Positions 1-8,671 of a stretch of 61,419 nucleotides of DNA are shown in pieces. Numbering within the stretch: position 1 is the first letter of the stretch; each line of letters starts with the position of its first letter. Origin of the DNA: a virus. The notes beneath the pieces are model-generated. The model was not told where the DNA came from. It did not search any database and saw nothing but the letters and a program-made list of their open reading frames with translations. Position numbers and translations under genes: made by a program. The stretch spans positions 1 to 61,419 of IMG/VR virus record IMGVR_UViG_3300036881_000024; one strand, given 5' to 3'.

Positions 1-180
1 GAGCCGCCGTTCACCGTCACGGTCGTGCCGCCGCCTGAGACTCCGCAGGTCGGGCAAGAGAAGTCAATCGTGTTTCCTGTCGGAGTAGCAACGATAGGCG
101 ACGTGCCGGTGAAGTTGACCACGCCGACTGTTGGAGTTACCGGGGTTCCGCCCGCGTCGATGCCGGTGATATTGCCGCTC
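1..180. repeat. Fibre-module repeat, left copy
   Basis: Bases 1-126 are identical to 60575-60700. The similarity continues with scattered, mainly synonymous, differences to about 180/60754. Both copies encode the same fibre module in the same strand and frame context. The window begins exactly in this repeat, which is where an assembly would be expected to break. Confidence 0.9.
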
Positions 181-2522
181 GACCATGATGTGATGCAATT
201 CGTACCAATGCAAAATCCAGAGGGATCGTTCCACTGATTTGTTGCCGGATCGAACGTCGCCCCGATCACATCGCCCGCCCCGTAGAGGGTCACAAGCGTC
301 GGGTTATCGAAGCCGATACTCATACCGCCTGCTGATCCCGCAGAAATGTCTAGGCCACCAGCCGTATCGGTTCTGAAAGACGAATACGAGTGTGCGCCGG
401 GACTGAAGTCTCCAAGTTTCAACATCGATGTGCCATAGCCGATGGTTGGGACTCCATCAAACGCAGGGCTGAGCGCAAATACCGGGGAGCCTGTTCCTCG
501 CGGGGCATTTTCCGGAATGTAGACCGAACCGACTTCAATGCCAGAAGTTCCATTGCCCGCGAAGCTGCGAACGTTGTCGGCTGTTGCCGGGGCAATCTCC
601 ACCGACGTGATCGTTCCCGTGGTTGTAGCGTTGAGGGCGCAGAATCCGGTCACTCCTGATTCCACCGCTACAGAAGCGGCAGTGAACGTCAGCCCGGCGT
701 CTACCGTGCCTGCAGCACAGGTTGTGAGGTTAGCGAAGCCCCAGAGGGTTCCACTGGCTGTTGTCAATTTAAGGGCTGCGAAGTTGTATCCCGCCGCCTT
801 CACATTGGCGGTTAAATCGTAATAGCCGCTTGGCAACACGGTGTTAGCGGGGATCGGAAGCCCCTGTGCGGTGCTGGAACTTATGACCGAATGCGCCGTG
901 TTCGCAGTGGAAGGCACTGCAAGTGCCACCAGCGATCCATCTGCCGTGGCATTCGTGATCGTTGTTGCGGTGGCTGACCAGACGCCGGAAACGCCATCGA
1001 CTGCCGGCACGGGGCACGATGCGGTGTATCCATTCGGCGCGTCGATGTAGGTGTTTGAAATCAGGTTGCACACCGTCTGATATATTTGCGGCACCCTCAA
1101 CACCGTTGCTCCGCCGCCGGTAATCAAGTAGTTCAAGTCACCATGGTAAGTGAAGTTATTTGGTCCCAGAACCGCATCGGAGCCGCCGCTTACGTGAATG
1201 TCGGCACCCATCACGTTCTGATAGAACGTTGTGTTGTTCACGACAGTGTTTGTTGCTGGATTCAGAATTCCCACGCCATCCGATACTTCATTCGCCGTCA
1301 AAATGTAACCCGCGTTGCCAACGGTTGAATCGTATAGAGCGGTTTGCTGCCCCGCGATGGCAATAGTGTTGCCCGATCCAGGCACGGAAATATAGGTTGC
1401 GGCCCCGTCCGATCCGGTAACGATGTTGGTCAGAATTGCCCCGATGGAGTTCTGCCCAACAAAGATTCCGTAATAAGCATCCTGGCCGAGAACGCACCCA
1501 TCGATCTTAGCAAGCCGAGTCAGGCTTGTTCCTGTCCCGATCTGGATTCCCATCGCTACTGCCTGCATCGAGCAGTTGGTAATTGATGGCGAATCCATCC
1601 CGCCTGTAAGCTGCATCCCAACAGAAAGGGAATCAAAATTGAGATTGTGAAAGTGCGTCTGGTCGGTGTCGTAATCGACCGTTAATCCAACCTGTGAGCC
1701 GGTCCAGTTATTCGATCCGGTGAAATAAAGATCGTGAACGTAGACCCCGCCAAGCCGTGAAGGGGGAGAGGGCGCTGGATTCCCAACAGCCAACCCAGGG
1801 CCGTTTGTGCTCGTGACGGTGATTTTAGTTCCAGTGACTCCCGTTTGGCACCCACCGCCGCAACCGCCATCCGTGCCATAAGCGAACGTACCATCAAGCG
1901 TGATCCCTGGCGTTGAGATGCGAGGAGCGGTTGAGACAGAATAGGCAGACGGCGCTAGCGTTACCGTGCCGCCGTGAGTTGTAGCTGCTCGATCAATGAG
2001 GGACTGAATTCCCGCTGTGCCATCGCTGCTCGTGTATGGAGTTGTTTCTGTACCGATTGTAGTACTGGATTCGGAAAGGTCGTAACCGGAGAGTGTCAAT
2101 GTGAACGGCGTGATGTCCTGGCCGTCGACGCAGGTTCCGAGAGGACACCCTCCGCCACCACTGCCGACCGGATACAGCCCCGTGAACGTCACCGGAGATG
2201 GATAGGTATTTGGAGCAATTCCCCCACTCAACACCACGTCGTAGCCCTGATTGATGGCCGCATAGATGGGTGGAATGGAGCCGTTCGTGTTCGCGATGAA
2301 AGGGCTCTGCGGGGTCGTAGTGGCGAGGGTGGTGGTGCCCGTCAAATAGACGGTGACGAGACAAGAGGGGATCACGCCTTGCAGATAATTCGTCGAGACC
2401 AACCCGGAAGTCTTGGCTTGAACGCCCGCCTGAGTGCAAACATAGATAGGAAGAACGGCGGTTTGAGCGTGCGCCGCGAAGGAACCCGCCAAAAGCAAAA
2501 GCGACAAAATCCGTTTCAGCAT
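1..2522 (-). CDS. Tail-fibre / beta-helix surface protein with signal peptide, C-terminus cut by window edge
   Basis: The minus-strand frame is open from position 2522 to the left edge (840 codons) with no stop, so the C-terminus lies outside the window. The ATG at 2522 is preferred because GAGG lies 6 nt before it; an in-frame ATG at 2534 is possible. The protein starts MLKRILSLLLLAGSFAAHAQ, a clear Sec signal peptide ending AHA-Q. The body is Ser/Thr/Gly/Asn-rich and has repeated short hydrophobic strands typical of a right-handed beta-helix of the pectate-lyase type used in phage tail spikes. The last ~60 residues (GNITGIDAGG onward) are nearly identical to a module in the giant fibre protein at the right edge. 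Family role in host-surface binding is inferred; exact substrate unknown. Confidence 0.75.
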   Translation of the reverse strand, partial: MLKRILSLLLLAGSFAAHAQTAVLPIYVCTQAGVQAKTSGLVSTNYLQGVIPSCLVTVYLTGTTTLATTTPQSPFIANTNGSIPPIYAAINQGYDVVLSGGIAPNTYPSPVTFTGLYPVGSGGGGCPLGTCVDGQDITPFTLTLSGYDLSESSTTIGTETTPYTSSDGTAGIQSLIDRAATTHGGTVTLAPSAYSVSTAPRISTPGITLDGTFAYGTDGGCGGGCQTGVTGTKITVTSTNGPGLAVGNPAPSPPSRLGGVYVHDLYFTGSNNWTGSQVGLTVDYDTDQTHFHNLNFDSLSVGMQLTGGMDSPSITNCSMQAVAMGIQIGTGTSLTRLAKIDGCVLGQDAYYGIFVGQNSIGAILTNIVTGSDGAATYISVPGSGNTIAIAGQQTALYDSTVGNAGYILTANEVSDGVGILNPATNTVVNNTTFYQNVMGADIHVSGGSDAVLGPNNFTYHGDLNYLITGGGATVLRVPQIYQTVCNLISNTYIDAPNGYTASCPVPAVDGVSGVWSATATTITNATADGSLVALAVPSTANTAHSVISSSTAQGLPIPANTVLPSGYYDLTANVKAAGYNFAALKLTTASGTLWGFANLTTCAAGTVDAGLTFTAASVAVESGVTGFCALNATTTGTITSVEIAPATADNVRSFAGNGTSGIEVGSVYIPENAPRGTGSPVFALSPAFDGVPTIGYGTSMLKLGDFSPGAHSYSSFRTDTAGGLDISAGSAGGMSIGFDNPTLVTLYGAGDVIGATFDPATNQWNDPSGFCIGTNCITSWSSGNITGIDAGGTPVTPTVGVVNFTGTSPIVATPTGNTIDFSCPTCGVSGGGTTVTVNGG

Positions 2523-2632
2523 CAAGAGCCTCATATCGAGGCCGTTCGCGGGTGGGGCAAGTCCAACAGGAGATTACGAATTTAGCCTACACCCGAACTG
2601 AAATTTTCTCTACTACTTTGAGGAATCAGCGG

Positions 2633-2638
2633 TATAAT
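2633..2638 (+). promoter_or_regulatory. -10 box TATAAT of a probable leaderless gene
   Basis: A perfect TATAAT lies 7 nt before the ATG at 2646, so the expected transcription start falls on or next to the start codon. No convincing -35 box is seen 16-18 nt upstream and no Shine-Dalgarno sequence fits between. Confidence 0.5.
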
Positions 2639-2645
2639 TCGCGCT

Positions 2646-3185
2646 ATGGATACGAATGTCATCACCTCAGAGCCACCCGCGCAAACCCCGAAGAAATCAC
2701 AAACCAAGAAGCACAAGATGAGCGCAGCCGGTCGTAAAGCCCTCTCCGCCGCTTCAAAAGCACGTTGGGCAGCGAAGAAAGCCACTCCTATACCTGACGT
2801 TGCGACAGTCGCTCCCGTCCCAGTTCCTATCCCTCCTTCGCCGGCCGTTCTCAAACTTCAGGAGCAGGTTGTCGAACTTGTCTCACAACGCAGCGCAGCC
2901 CGCGCACGGCTCTCCGAGGCTCATGCGGGCTACTTGCTTGCTCAGAGCACGTTTCAGGCTGCCGAAGCCAACGTGAAAGCCGCAGAACAGGATGCTCAGT
3001 ATCTCCTTGGACTGATCGCGCAACTAGAGAATCGGACACCTGTCATATCCGTCACCCAAAGTTCCCCCGTGCTCCAGATGCCGAGTTCGCTGGCCGGAGT
3101 GTCATCGGAACCGGCTCAGCCCCGGCAAATTTACGCTATGGCATCGGCGGACGATCTTAAGCGAGAGATGCGCGGGATGATGTAG
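2646..3185 (+). CDS. Lys/Ala-rich protein with coiled coil, isolated on the plus strand
   Basis: A 179-residue protein of unknown function, the only plus-strand gene among minus-strand virion genes here. Residues 16-45 are very basic (KKSQTKKHKMSAAGRKAL and on through KARWAAKK), which suggests nucleic-acid binding. A Pro-rich linker follows, then a ~70-residue Ala/Glu/Gln-rich helix (about 68-130) with heptad character. The C-terminus overlaps the end of the convergent gene at 3157 by 29 bases. A TATAAT sits immediately before the ATG, so the mRNA may be leaderless. Independent expression from its own promoter resembles a phage accessory (moron-type) gene; that role is inferred. Confidence 0.6.
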   Translation: MDTNVITSEPPAQTPKKSQTKKHKMSAAGRKALSAASKARWAAKKATPIPDVATVAPVPVPIPPSPAVLKLQEQVVELVSQRSAARARLSEAHAGYLLAQSTFQAAEANVKAAEQDAQYLLGLIAQLENRTPVISVTQSSPVLQMPSSLAGVSSEPAQPRQIYAMASADDLKREMRGMM

Positions 3186-4080
3186 TCGGGGCGAACCCCA
3201 ACTCCGCACTCGGCTCCAGACCACGCGGACAGCACGATCTAAACGGGCAGGGATTCGTCCTCTGGAAGCATTGGCTGAATTGCGGCTCCGGGGGCTCCGT
3301 CGTCCCGGCAATGCGGCTCAGCTTAGATTCCGCGAGATGCAATATTGCATTAAAGTTTTCCGGCACATCGACGTGGTGGATCAGCACCACTTCCGGCAGT
3401 AAGCCGTCTTCCACGAGTTGATCCAGCCATTGTTCCCTTGTGAACCGCGATTCGTGCTGAAACACCGGCTCCCACGCACCGTCAAAGCCTGTCCCATCCC
3501 GCTTGCGGAACCTTAACTGCTTTGATACCGGGTGAGTCCAGCCCTTTACGAGCGGGCCATGCCGCCGCCCATTCCGTTCCTGCCCCAAAACCACTACCAC
3601 GAGGTCCATCGGAACGCCATAAATTGCTGATTCCAGAGTCCTCCAGTCATGCTCGGCTTCGAGTTGGCGGTAAATGTTCCACGTGGAACACAGAACAACC
3701 CTCCGTAGATGGCTCTCAGAGGGGTCTAGGAAGGCTGATGGGCTCCAGACATGGTTTCCTACCTTAATCGGCTCCGAGCGCTTCCACGGGCCTCCAGTGC
3801 GCAGCAAATAGACCACAAACGAAGCTATCCCGGCCAGATGTTCGGCCTGCCCCAACAAATCCTCTTGGTTCGAGTCGATGCCCCGGCTGGTAGCAATTTC
3901 CATCAAAGCATCGGAGGCCGCATCGCCGGGGTCTTTCCCTGTGCTATCTGTCAGGCCAGCTTCGACGGCGCTGTACAGGGCTTCGCTGGGCGTGAGCGCG
4001 GGAACCTGCCACCGCTCGAAGTAGTAGGCGGCTCGGCGGCAGTGGTCGTCGTCAGCGAGGATGCGTGGCGTACCATTCAT
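3157..4080 (-). CDS. Possible PD-(D/E)XK / Cas4-like protein with C-terminal Cys cluster
   Basis: About 307 residues from the ATG at 4080, which has AGGA 6 nt upstream; a longer TTG start at 4095 would overlap the upstream gene by 44 bases. An N-terminal HCRRAAYYFERW and a C-terminal QCFQRTNPCPFRSCCPRG pattern resemble phage RecB/Cas4-type nucleases, which carry one N-terminal Cys and a C-terminal Cys cluster. Between them GVPMDLVVVV could correspond to the Gly-x-x-x-Asp motif, but a clear E-x-K motif is not seen, so the catalytic core is doubtful. It is the last gene of the minus-strand virion block, after the internal virion proteins. It could equally be a structural or regulatory protein. 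Confidence 0.5.
   Translation of the reverse strand: MNGTPRILADDDHCRRAAYYFERWQVPALTPSEALYSAVEAGLTDSTGKDPGDAASDALMEIATSRGIDSNQEDLLGQAEHLAGIASFVVYLLRTGGPWKRSEPIKVGNHVWSPSAFLDPSESHLRRVVLCSTWNIYRQLEAEHDWRTLESAIYGVPMDLVVVVLGQERNGRRHGPLVKGWTHPVSKQLRFRKRDGTGFDGAWEPVFQHESRFTREQWLDQLVEDGLLPEVVLIHHVDVPENFNAILHLAESKLSRIAGTTEPPEPQFSQCFQRTNPCPFRSCCPRGLEPSAELGFAPTTSSRASLA
3337..3350 (+). promoter_or_regulatory. Dispersed palindrome copy 1
   Basis: ATGCAATATTGCAT, a perfect 14-bp palindrome matching the family TGC-R-ATATT-R-CA. It lies inside the coding region of the gene at 3157. Confidence 0.4.
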
Positions 4081-5812
4081 CGCGGTCCTGCTCAAGTTGG
4101 CGCGTTTTGGGACCGCGCGGAGTGAGTGTCACCCCCACCAGAGCGGCAAGCGCGGGATTGACCTTGACACCTTGCTTATCAGCCGCTTGCACAATCGGCT
4201 TGAGGTCACCGATGAGGTCCTGGGGAATCTCGGCAATATCCTGTGCCGTTACACGAGTCAAGAATTTGATAACCGCTGGACGCTCCACTAGGCTCGCAAT
4301 CGCGTGACTTCCTCCGGCGATTGCCAAGCCTCCGCCAACAGTACCTCCTAGACTCGGCAATTCCCCTCTCACAACGTCTCGGATCACATCAAGGACAGGC
4401 CAGATCAGACCCATCCGGTATCCGACGCTGCGAATTAGACCAGCGGCTTTTTTGATGGGCGCTGCTTTTGCGGCGCGAATATCGCGCTCATTGACTTTTC
4501 CTGTCTCCCCTGGCGCAGGTTTGGGTGCCCCCTTTGAAGCCTCCTGCGCTTCGCTCAACCGCTTAAACTCCGCTGGAATCTCAGCATCAAAAGAGCCAAG
4601 CAATCGTACGCGGTTCGACAGCGTATCCTGCTCTGCAACATCGGGAGCCGCAGAGCGCAGAACGCCGGTAGCGGCATCGGTCTGTCCCAGCGGCTTGCCG
4701 AAGGTCTGTTTCATGCGCCGCCAGTAGTTCCGCGCATCCGTCAGTTTGGCTTCGTAGTTCGGGTTCGGCTCCCCTTTTTCTACCGCTGCCGCATCTTCCC
4801 TCGCGGCGATCCGGCCCATCTCTTTTCCCATCGCCTCGTGCAACTCGTCATAGGCGTGGAACTCGTCACCGGGCAGCGTTCCTTTGGACAGTTCCTTGCC
4901 GAGCCGGGAGTAGTCGCCTTGCAGGTCTTCGTAGGTAAACGCATCCCCTCGCTGAAGTTTCGCTTCCATATTTTTCAGCAGGGTCGGTTCGGTGTGACTT
5001 CCCCTGAGACTTCCCGCAGCATCAGCCAGAGCGCCTTCCATGAACTCCGGGTCTGCCTCGATGGGGTTGAGCGTAGGATTCACCGCAGCGTACTTCTGAT
5101 TGCCGACTTCCAACGCCTTCTGGCGTGCCGTCTCGATTCGCGCTCGAACACTGCTGTACGCATCAGCCGCTTCGTTTCCGGCTTGAACTTTCTTGACCAA
5201 TTCCGCCGTCGTCTTCGGTCCCGTCCCGGTCGCTGTTTCCGCGATCCTGCCGCCCGCTTTCTTCGCCGTGTCCATCAAGCCCTTTGTCACAGGCCCGACG
5301 ACTTCACTTGCCGCTCCTGTGAACGCCGCCTGTCCGGTCATTTGCTCTGCCGTCTCCAGCGGTTGCGCCTTGAATGCCTGCCACATCTCGTCATAGATGC
5401 TCGTTTTGCCGCTCAAAGCGTCGTGAAGCAGTCCGGCAGGGCTCATGCGAAACGCGCTTTCCGCCGTGGCAAGAGGGTGCAGGGGAATCGACAGAAGCCC
5501 GCCGCCGATGTTCGATAGCGCCGTGCCGTACTCCGCGGCAACATCTTTGACGAAAGCACCCGCAGATGGGTTCTTGACAAACTCCTCCGCCCGTTCCTCA
5601 AAGCGGTGCGGCTGGATCTCCGTCAACTTGTCGCGCAAGCCCTCTTCGGGAACCGGCGTGCCTTGGACGCTTGGCAAGGCAATCGCAGACTTGTACTGCG
5701 GATACTTCGCAATCACCTTGTTGGCGATGTCGGTGTCGGAGAAACTGGCGTACTGCGGATACTTGGCTTTGACCTTCTGGCCGAATTGCTCAAGGGTCAT
5801 CTGGTTAGCCAT
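4052..5812 (-). CDS. Large internal virion / ejection-type protein
   Basis: A 586-residue protein starting MANQMTLEQFGQ. The N-terminus holds two copies of a short motif (KAKYPQYASFSDTDIANKV then IAKYPQYKSAI), a KYPQY duplication of the sort found at the start of phage internal virion proteins. The middle is a long Ala/Glu/Lys-rich helical region with a partly amphipathic stretch. A Gly/Ala-rich hydrophobic segment (about 480-510) could insert in a membrane. It is translationally coupled to the gene at 5812 (TGATG, stop and start share one base). Position after the tail hub gene in a podovirus-like order supports a role in DNA ejection; no enzymatic motif (such as transglycosylase Glu) was recognised. 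Confidence 0.65.
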   Translation of the reverse strand: MANQMTLEQFGQKVKAKYPQYASFSDTDIANKVIAKYPQYKSAIALPSVQGTPVPEEGLRDKLTEIQPHRFEERAEEFVKNPSAGAFVKDVAAEYGTALSNIGGGLLSIPLHPLATAESAFRMSPAGLLHDALSGKTSIYDEMWQAFKAQPLETAEQMTGQAAFTGAASEVVGPVTKGLMDTAKKAGGRIAETATGTGPKTTAELVKKVQAGNEAADAYSSVRARIETARQKALEVGNQKYAAVNPTLNPIEADPEFMEGALADAAGSLRGSHTEPTLLKNMEAKLQRGDAFTYEDLQGDYSRLGKELSKGTLPGDEFHAYDELHEAMGKEMGRIAAREDAAAVEKGEPNPNYEAKLTDARNYWRRMKQTFGKPLGQTDAATGVLRSAAPDVAEQDTLSNRVRLLGSFDAEIPAEFKRLSEAQEASKGAPKPAPGETGKVNERDIRAAKAAPIKKAAGLIRSVGYRMGLIWPVLDVIRDVVRGELPSLGGTVGGGLAIAGGSHAIASLVERPAVIKFLTRVTAQDIAEIPQDLIGDLKPIVQAADKQGVKVNPALAALVGVTLTPRGPKTRQLEQDRDEWYATHPR

Positions 5813-7131
5813 CAGAGCACCCCGAGCGGGTCTTTAGTTTTCTTTTGCGCGTCACGATTCTTCTTCGTCGTCGGACCTTCGGGAGCCGCGATCTCCGGCA
5901 ACTCAGGCTTGGTCTGATCCGCCATCGTGCGCTGCTCTTTGGAGACTGCTTCCATGCCATCGAGAAGCATCTTCCTGAGCGGATCGGGAAGTTCACCACT
6001 CGCGGCTTTGTCGGCCATCTGCTGAATGTTCATGCCAAAACTGCCGATCTTGAGCGTCAGGTTCAACTCGGCAGCGGTTTTGCGTCCGCCCTTTTGCACG
6101 ACCGTCGTGTAGAAGTTCTGGAGTTCGTTGTCAGCCGCAGATTTGTTGCCTGGCTGCGCGTACTGATTCTTGAGCGCCGCGACCGTCTCTTCGGATTGGT
6201 CCGCCTGCGTGTTCAGCGTGCGATAGGTTTGCAGGTCGGAACGATACTGAGCCATGTTCTCTTGAAATTGCTGGCTCATCCCCATCCGCTCAAAGCCAGC
6301 GGCAATTGAACGTGACTGAGCCTGTATGCGCTCATCTTCCTTCTTGTCCTCTTCGGCCTGCTTGTCCTTCTGCGCCTGTTTGATGGTCTGCCAGATTTGC
6401 TTCGCTTCGGGGGGAGCATCGCCGTTCGCGCTCAACTGCGAGGGAAGGTACTGCTTGCCGGTGTCCTGATCCTCCACACCGTAAGCCACGCCGCCCTGCT
6501 CAAGAGCCTTGAGGCCCTTCGGCGCTTTTTCATCTCCCGGCAGTATCGGGACTGCACCTGGAGGAATCTTGCTCGGGTCTTTCGCGTCCAGATACATCTT
6601 CGTGCCGTCCGGTAGCTTGTACGGCTTCATGTCGGGCGTCTTCTCCGCGCCGGGGTCAAGACCGCCCTTGATCCGCGCTGCCGCGTGCGCCTCGGCCGGT
6701 GTAAGTTCGGCAGGATTCGGCGGGGGCGTTCCCTGCGCGTACTGTCCCGCCATCGCCTGATTCTGCTGCTGATACTTCGCCGCGTCCTGAGCACGTACCT
6801 GTGCGACGTGCGCCTTGAGATGGTTCGTGATGTGGAGCTTCGCCAGTAAGTCTCCCGCGCCTGCCTCAACCGGATTCGGGCCTCCAGCCTTCTCGCCGAG
6901 AATCCCCCGCATCTGGCCGATAGTCTGCGTCATGCGGTTGACCGTCTCTTCGTACTCTTTTTCCTTGCCTGTGACGGCCTTTGAGGGATCGTTCGGGTCG
7001 GCGTAGAGGGCGAGGCGCGTCTGGTCTGCCTGGAGAGCCTGAGACAGTGGAGCGAGTTTGAACTTCGTGTCGTCCGCCCACCGCTGATCCTGCAACGTGT
7101 GCGCTCTTTGAAGATACGGGTTCGTCGCCAT
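5812..7131 (-). CDS. Internal virion protein, Gln/Lys-rich helical
   Basis: A 439-residue, strongly hydrophilic protein (MATNPYLQRAHTLQDQR) with long predicted helices rich in Gln, Lys, Glu and Ala. A Pro-rich central part (PPPNPAELTPAEAH) is followed by another coiled-coil stretch around KQAEEDKKEDERIQAQ. No catalytic motif is visible. It sits between a small virion protein and the larger ejection-type protein and overlaps the latter by one base, so the three are likely co-translated parts of one injection apparatus. Function is inferred from position only. Confidence 0.6.
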   Translation of the reverse strand: MATNPYLQRAHTLQDQRWADDTKFKLAPLSQALQADQTRLALYADPNDPSKAVTGKEKEYEETVNRMTQTIGQMRGILGEKAGGPNPVEAGAGDLLAKLHITNHLKAHVAQVRAQDAAKYQQQNQAMAGQYAQGTPPPNPAELTPAEAHAAARIKGGLDPGAEKTPDMKPYKLPDGTKMYLDAKDPSKIPPGAVPILPGDEKAPKGLKALEQGGVAYGVEDQDTGKQYLPSQLSANGDAPPEAKQIWQTIKQAQKDKQAEEDKKEDERIQAQSRSIAAGFERMGMSQQFQENMAQYRSDLQTYRTLNTQADQSEETVAALKNQYAQPGNKSAADNELQNFYTTVVQKGGRKTAAELNLTLKIGSFGMNIQQMADKAASGELPDPLRKMLLDGMEAVSKEQRTMADQTKPELPEIAAPEGPTTKKNRDAQKKTKDPLGVL

Positions 7132-7140
7132 TCTGACCCC

Positions 7141-7692
7141 TTACGTGAGAATTGACGCCAATGCGTTCAAGTCCTGAGACGCGCCCGGTTTCACGCCCTT
7201 CAAGGAAGCAATCGAGCCAATCGTCTTTCCGATAGCGTTGATGATCTCGTTCCACTTTGCCGCCTGCTGCGCCTGCATCTGAGTCGCCATGTCGAACCCG
7301 GCTTCATTCCCGGACATGCCCATCGAGAGCAGTCCCGCGCCCTGTGAGCCCAGGTTGGTTGCCGCGCTATTGGTCAAGGCTCCCGTGAGGTTGATGATGT
7401 CGCTGCGTCCTGAAGTTCCGAGATTCGCTACCGTCGCCGCATTGCCACCCGAGCGCGGAGCGAACTGCGCGGTCTGATTGCGCTGTTGCTGGTTCTGTTT
7501 CTGCATGGTGCTGATCTGGGGAGCAAGCGCCTTGGAGACGCGAGTCGGGTCGCCGGAAAGAATATCCTGCATGAAGTTGCTACTGGCCGTCAGGTCTGAT
7601 TCCCCGAGCCCGGTCGCAAAGCCGCTCGACGCTACAAGATTGTTGTAGTTCGATTTCTCGCCGCCGCTGGGTCCAATATCGATGCCAAAGAT
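7141..7692 (-). CDS. Small internal virion protein with probable AUC start
   Basis: The first ATG in frame is at 7572 (143 residues), but the frame is open upstream and the upstream peptide ([20 protein letters not shown], then a Gly/Ser-rich stretch to LTASSNF) reads as a natural N-terminus of this class of phage virion protein. There is no ATG, GTG or TTG there; a strong GGGAGG (7702-7707) lies 9 nt before an ATC codon at 7692, which I take as the likely non-standard start (184 residues). The rest is Gln/Ala/Gly-rich with a segment [20 protein letters not shown]. The 5-prime flank abuts a relic of an AP2 homing endonuclease, which may explain a damaged start. Confidence 0.6.
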   Translation of the reverse strand: MFGIDIGPSGGEKSNYNNLVASSGFATGLGESDLTASSNFMQDILSGDPTRVSKALAPQISTMQKQNQQQRNQTAQFAPRSGGNAATVANLGTSGRSDIINLTGALTNSAATNLGSQGAGLLSMGMSGNEAGFDMATQMQAQQAAKWNEIINAIGKTIGSIASLKGVKPGASQDLNALASILT

Positions 7693-7711
7693 AGAATTAG
7701 CCCTCCCTTCG

Positions 7712-7837
7712 GTGATACAATTTTGCGTGAATCGAAAGAAGATATTTCTTGGCCTGTTTAATACCGCACAAGAGGCTCATCAAGCGTACTGCGAAGCGGC
7801 CACCAAGTATCACGGGGAGTTTGCTCGCTTTTCGTAG
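7712..7837 (+). pseudogene. AP2-domain homing endonuclease relic (C-terminal end only)
   Basis: In the plus frame ending at TAG 7835-7837 the sequence reads [14 protein letters not shown], then [20 protein letters not shown] and FARFS. This matches the end of an AP2 DNA-binding domain as found at the C-terminus of phage HNH homing endonucleases (pattern W-x-A-x-I-x-V-n-g-k-x-i-x-LG-x-F-x-t-x-eeA-x-x-AY-x-x-aa-x-k-x-x-GefA). No HNH part or start codon precedes it; a GTG at 7727 could start only a 36-codon peptide. It overlaps the 5-prime end of the minus-strand virion gene at 7692, so the element appears mostly deleted. Confidence 0.65.
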
Positions 7838-7864
7838 GACGATGCCAAACATGATGCCTCCATT

Positions 7865-8494
7865 CTACGTCGGATTCACAATCGCCGTAATAATTCCTGC
7901 GGTTACGGTCAAAGACCCGTCCGTTCCCCCAACCGTGACCTTAGCCAGCGGCACCGTTCCGCTGACCCCTGCCGGAGTCGATACGCTGAATGCTCCCGTG
8001 GAGGAGTTATACCCCGTCAGGTACTCCCCGGCCACCGCAGCGGTATTCGCGGGAACCACAGGGATTATGGTCGAACCGATGAACGCCGTCCATGCACGGT
8101 TCGCATAGTAGATCGTGCATCCCTGATGAGCGGCCAAGGTCAGACTCGATGCGCCTTGGTTGATGGCCGAGCCGTCGCTCGTGGTCAGCGTGATTGCGCC
8201 TGTGCCGAAGTTCAAAATGTTGCAAGTGAAGTTGGGCTTGACCGTCGAGTTGAGAGTGACCGCGATAGCCGAAGTGTTGTTGAACTGGATGATTCCTTGA
8301 TAGTCCGTGTTCTGTACGGTGTAGCTGGTGCCGCTCTCTTGGGCAATTCCCGAAGCAAATGCTCCCTGTGCGTAAGTTGAATTCGTATCCGCCGATGAGC
8401 CGGTATTTGGCGAAGTCGTACCGATGGGCGACACACCGGCACGCGACGGTATATTTGCCGGCTCTTCGGCATTTGGTTCGATGATCGCTGCCAT
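7865..8494 (-). CDS. Virion protein, Ig/fibre-like decoration or fibre component
   Basis: A 209-residue Ser/Thr/Gly-rich protein (MAAIIEPNAEEPANIPSRAG). After a flexible ~50-residue N-terminus it contains a beta-strand-rich domain with FTCNILNFGTGAITLTTSDG and a second segment LTLAAHQGCTIYYANRAWTA, a pattern common in phage fibre or decoration proteins. The last 50 residues are a Val/Gly-rich repeat-like tail. It lies two genes downstream of the tail hub gene. Precise location on the virion cannot be told from sequence. Confidence 0.6.
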   Translation of the reverse strand: MAAIIEPNAEEPANIPSRAGVSPIGTTSPNTGSSADTNSTYAQGAFASGIAQESGTSYTVQNTDYQGIIQFNNTSAIAVTLNSTVKPNFTCNILNFGTGAITLTTSDGSAINQGASSLTLAAHQGCTIYYANRAWTAFIGSTIIPVVPANTAAVAGEYLTGYNSSTGAFSVSTPAGVSGTVPLAKVTVGGTDGSLTVTAGIITAIVNPT

Positions 8495-8671
8495 CTACTT
8501 CCCCTTCAACTGAGTTTGAATCGCTGTGATCTGTGCCTTCAAAGACTGGTTCGCGGTCTGCAAATCGACAATCTGCTGATCGTGGTTATAGATCGTCTGC
8601 TCCACGTCGGGATGAACTTTCCCTTTCAGGTTCGGAGGAACGCGCATCGAAATCGGGTTCGGTTGACTCAT
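8495..8671 (-). CDS. 58-residue coiled-coil protein
   Basis: ATG at 8671 overlaps the stop of the upstream hub gene as ATGA, giving translational coupling, and the stop at 8495 directly abuts the next start at 8494. The product begins MSQPNPISMRVPPNLKGKVH and ends in an amphipathic helix rich in Gln and Leu (HDQQIVDLQTANQSLKAQI), probably a short coiled coil. No family recognised; tight packing in the virion operon supports it as real. Confidence 0.6.
   Translation of the reverse strand: MSQPNPISMRVPPNLKGKVHPDVEQTIYNHDQQIVDLQTANQSLKAQITAIQTQLKGK

Noticed and set aside
4838-5518. Plus-strand frame of 226 codons opposite the ejection-type protein gene
   Set aside because: Antisense shadow; Arg/Leu-rich without domain likeness.
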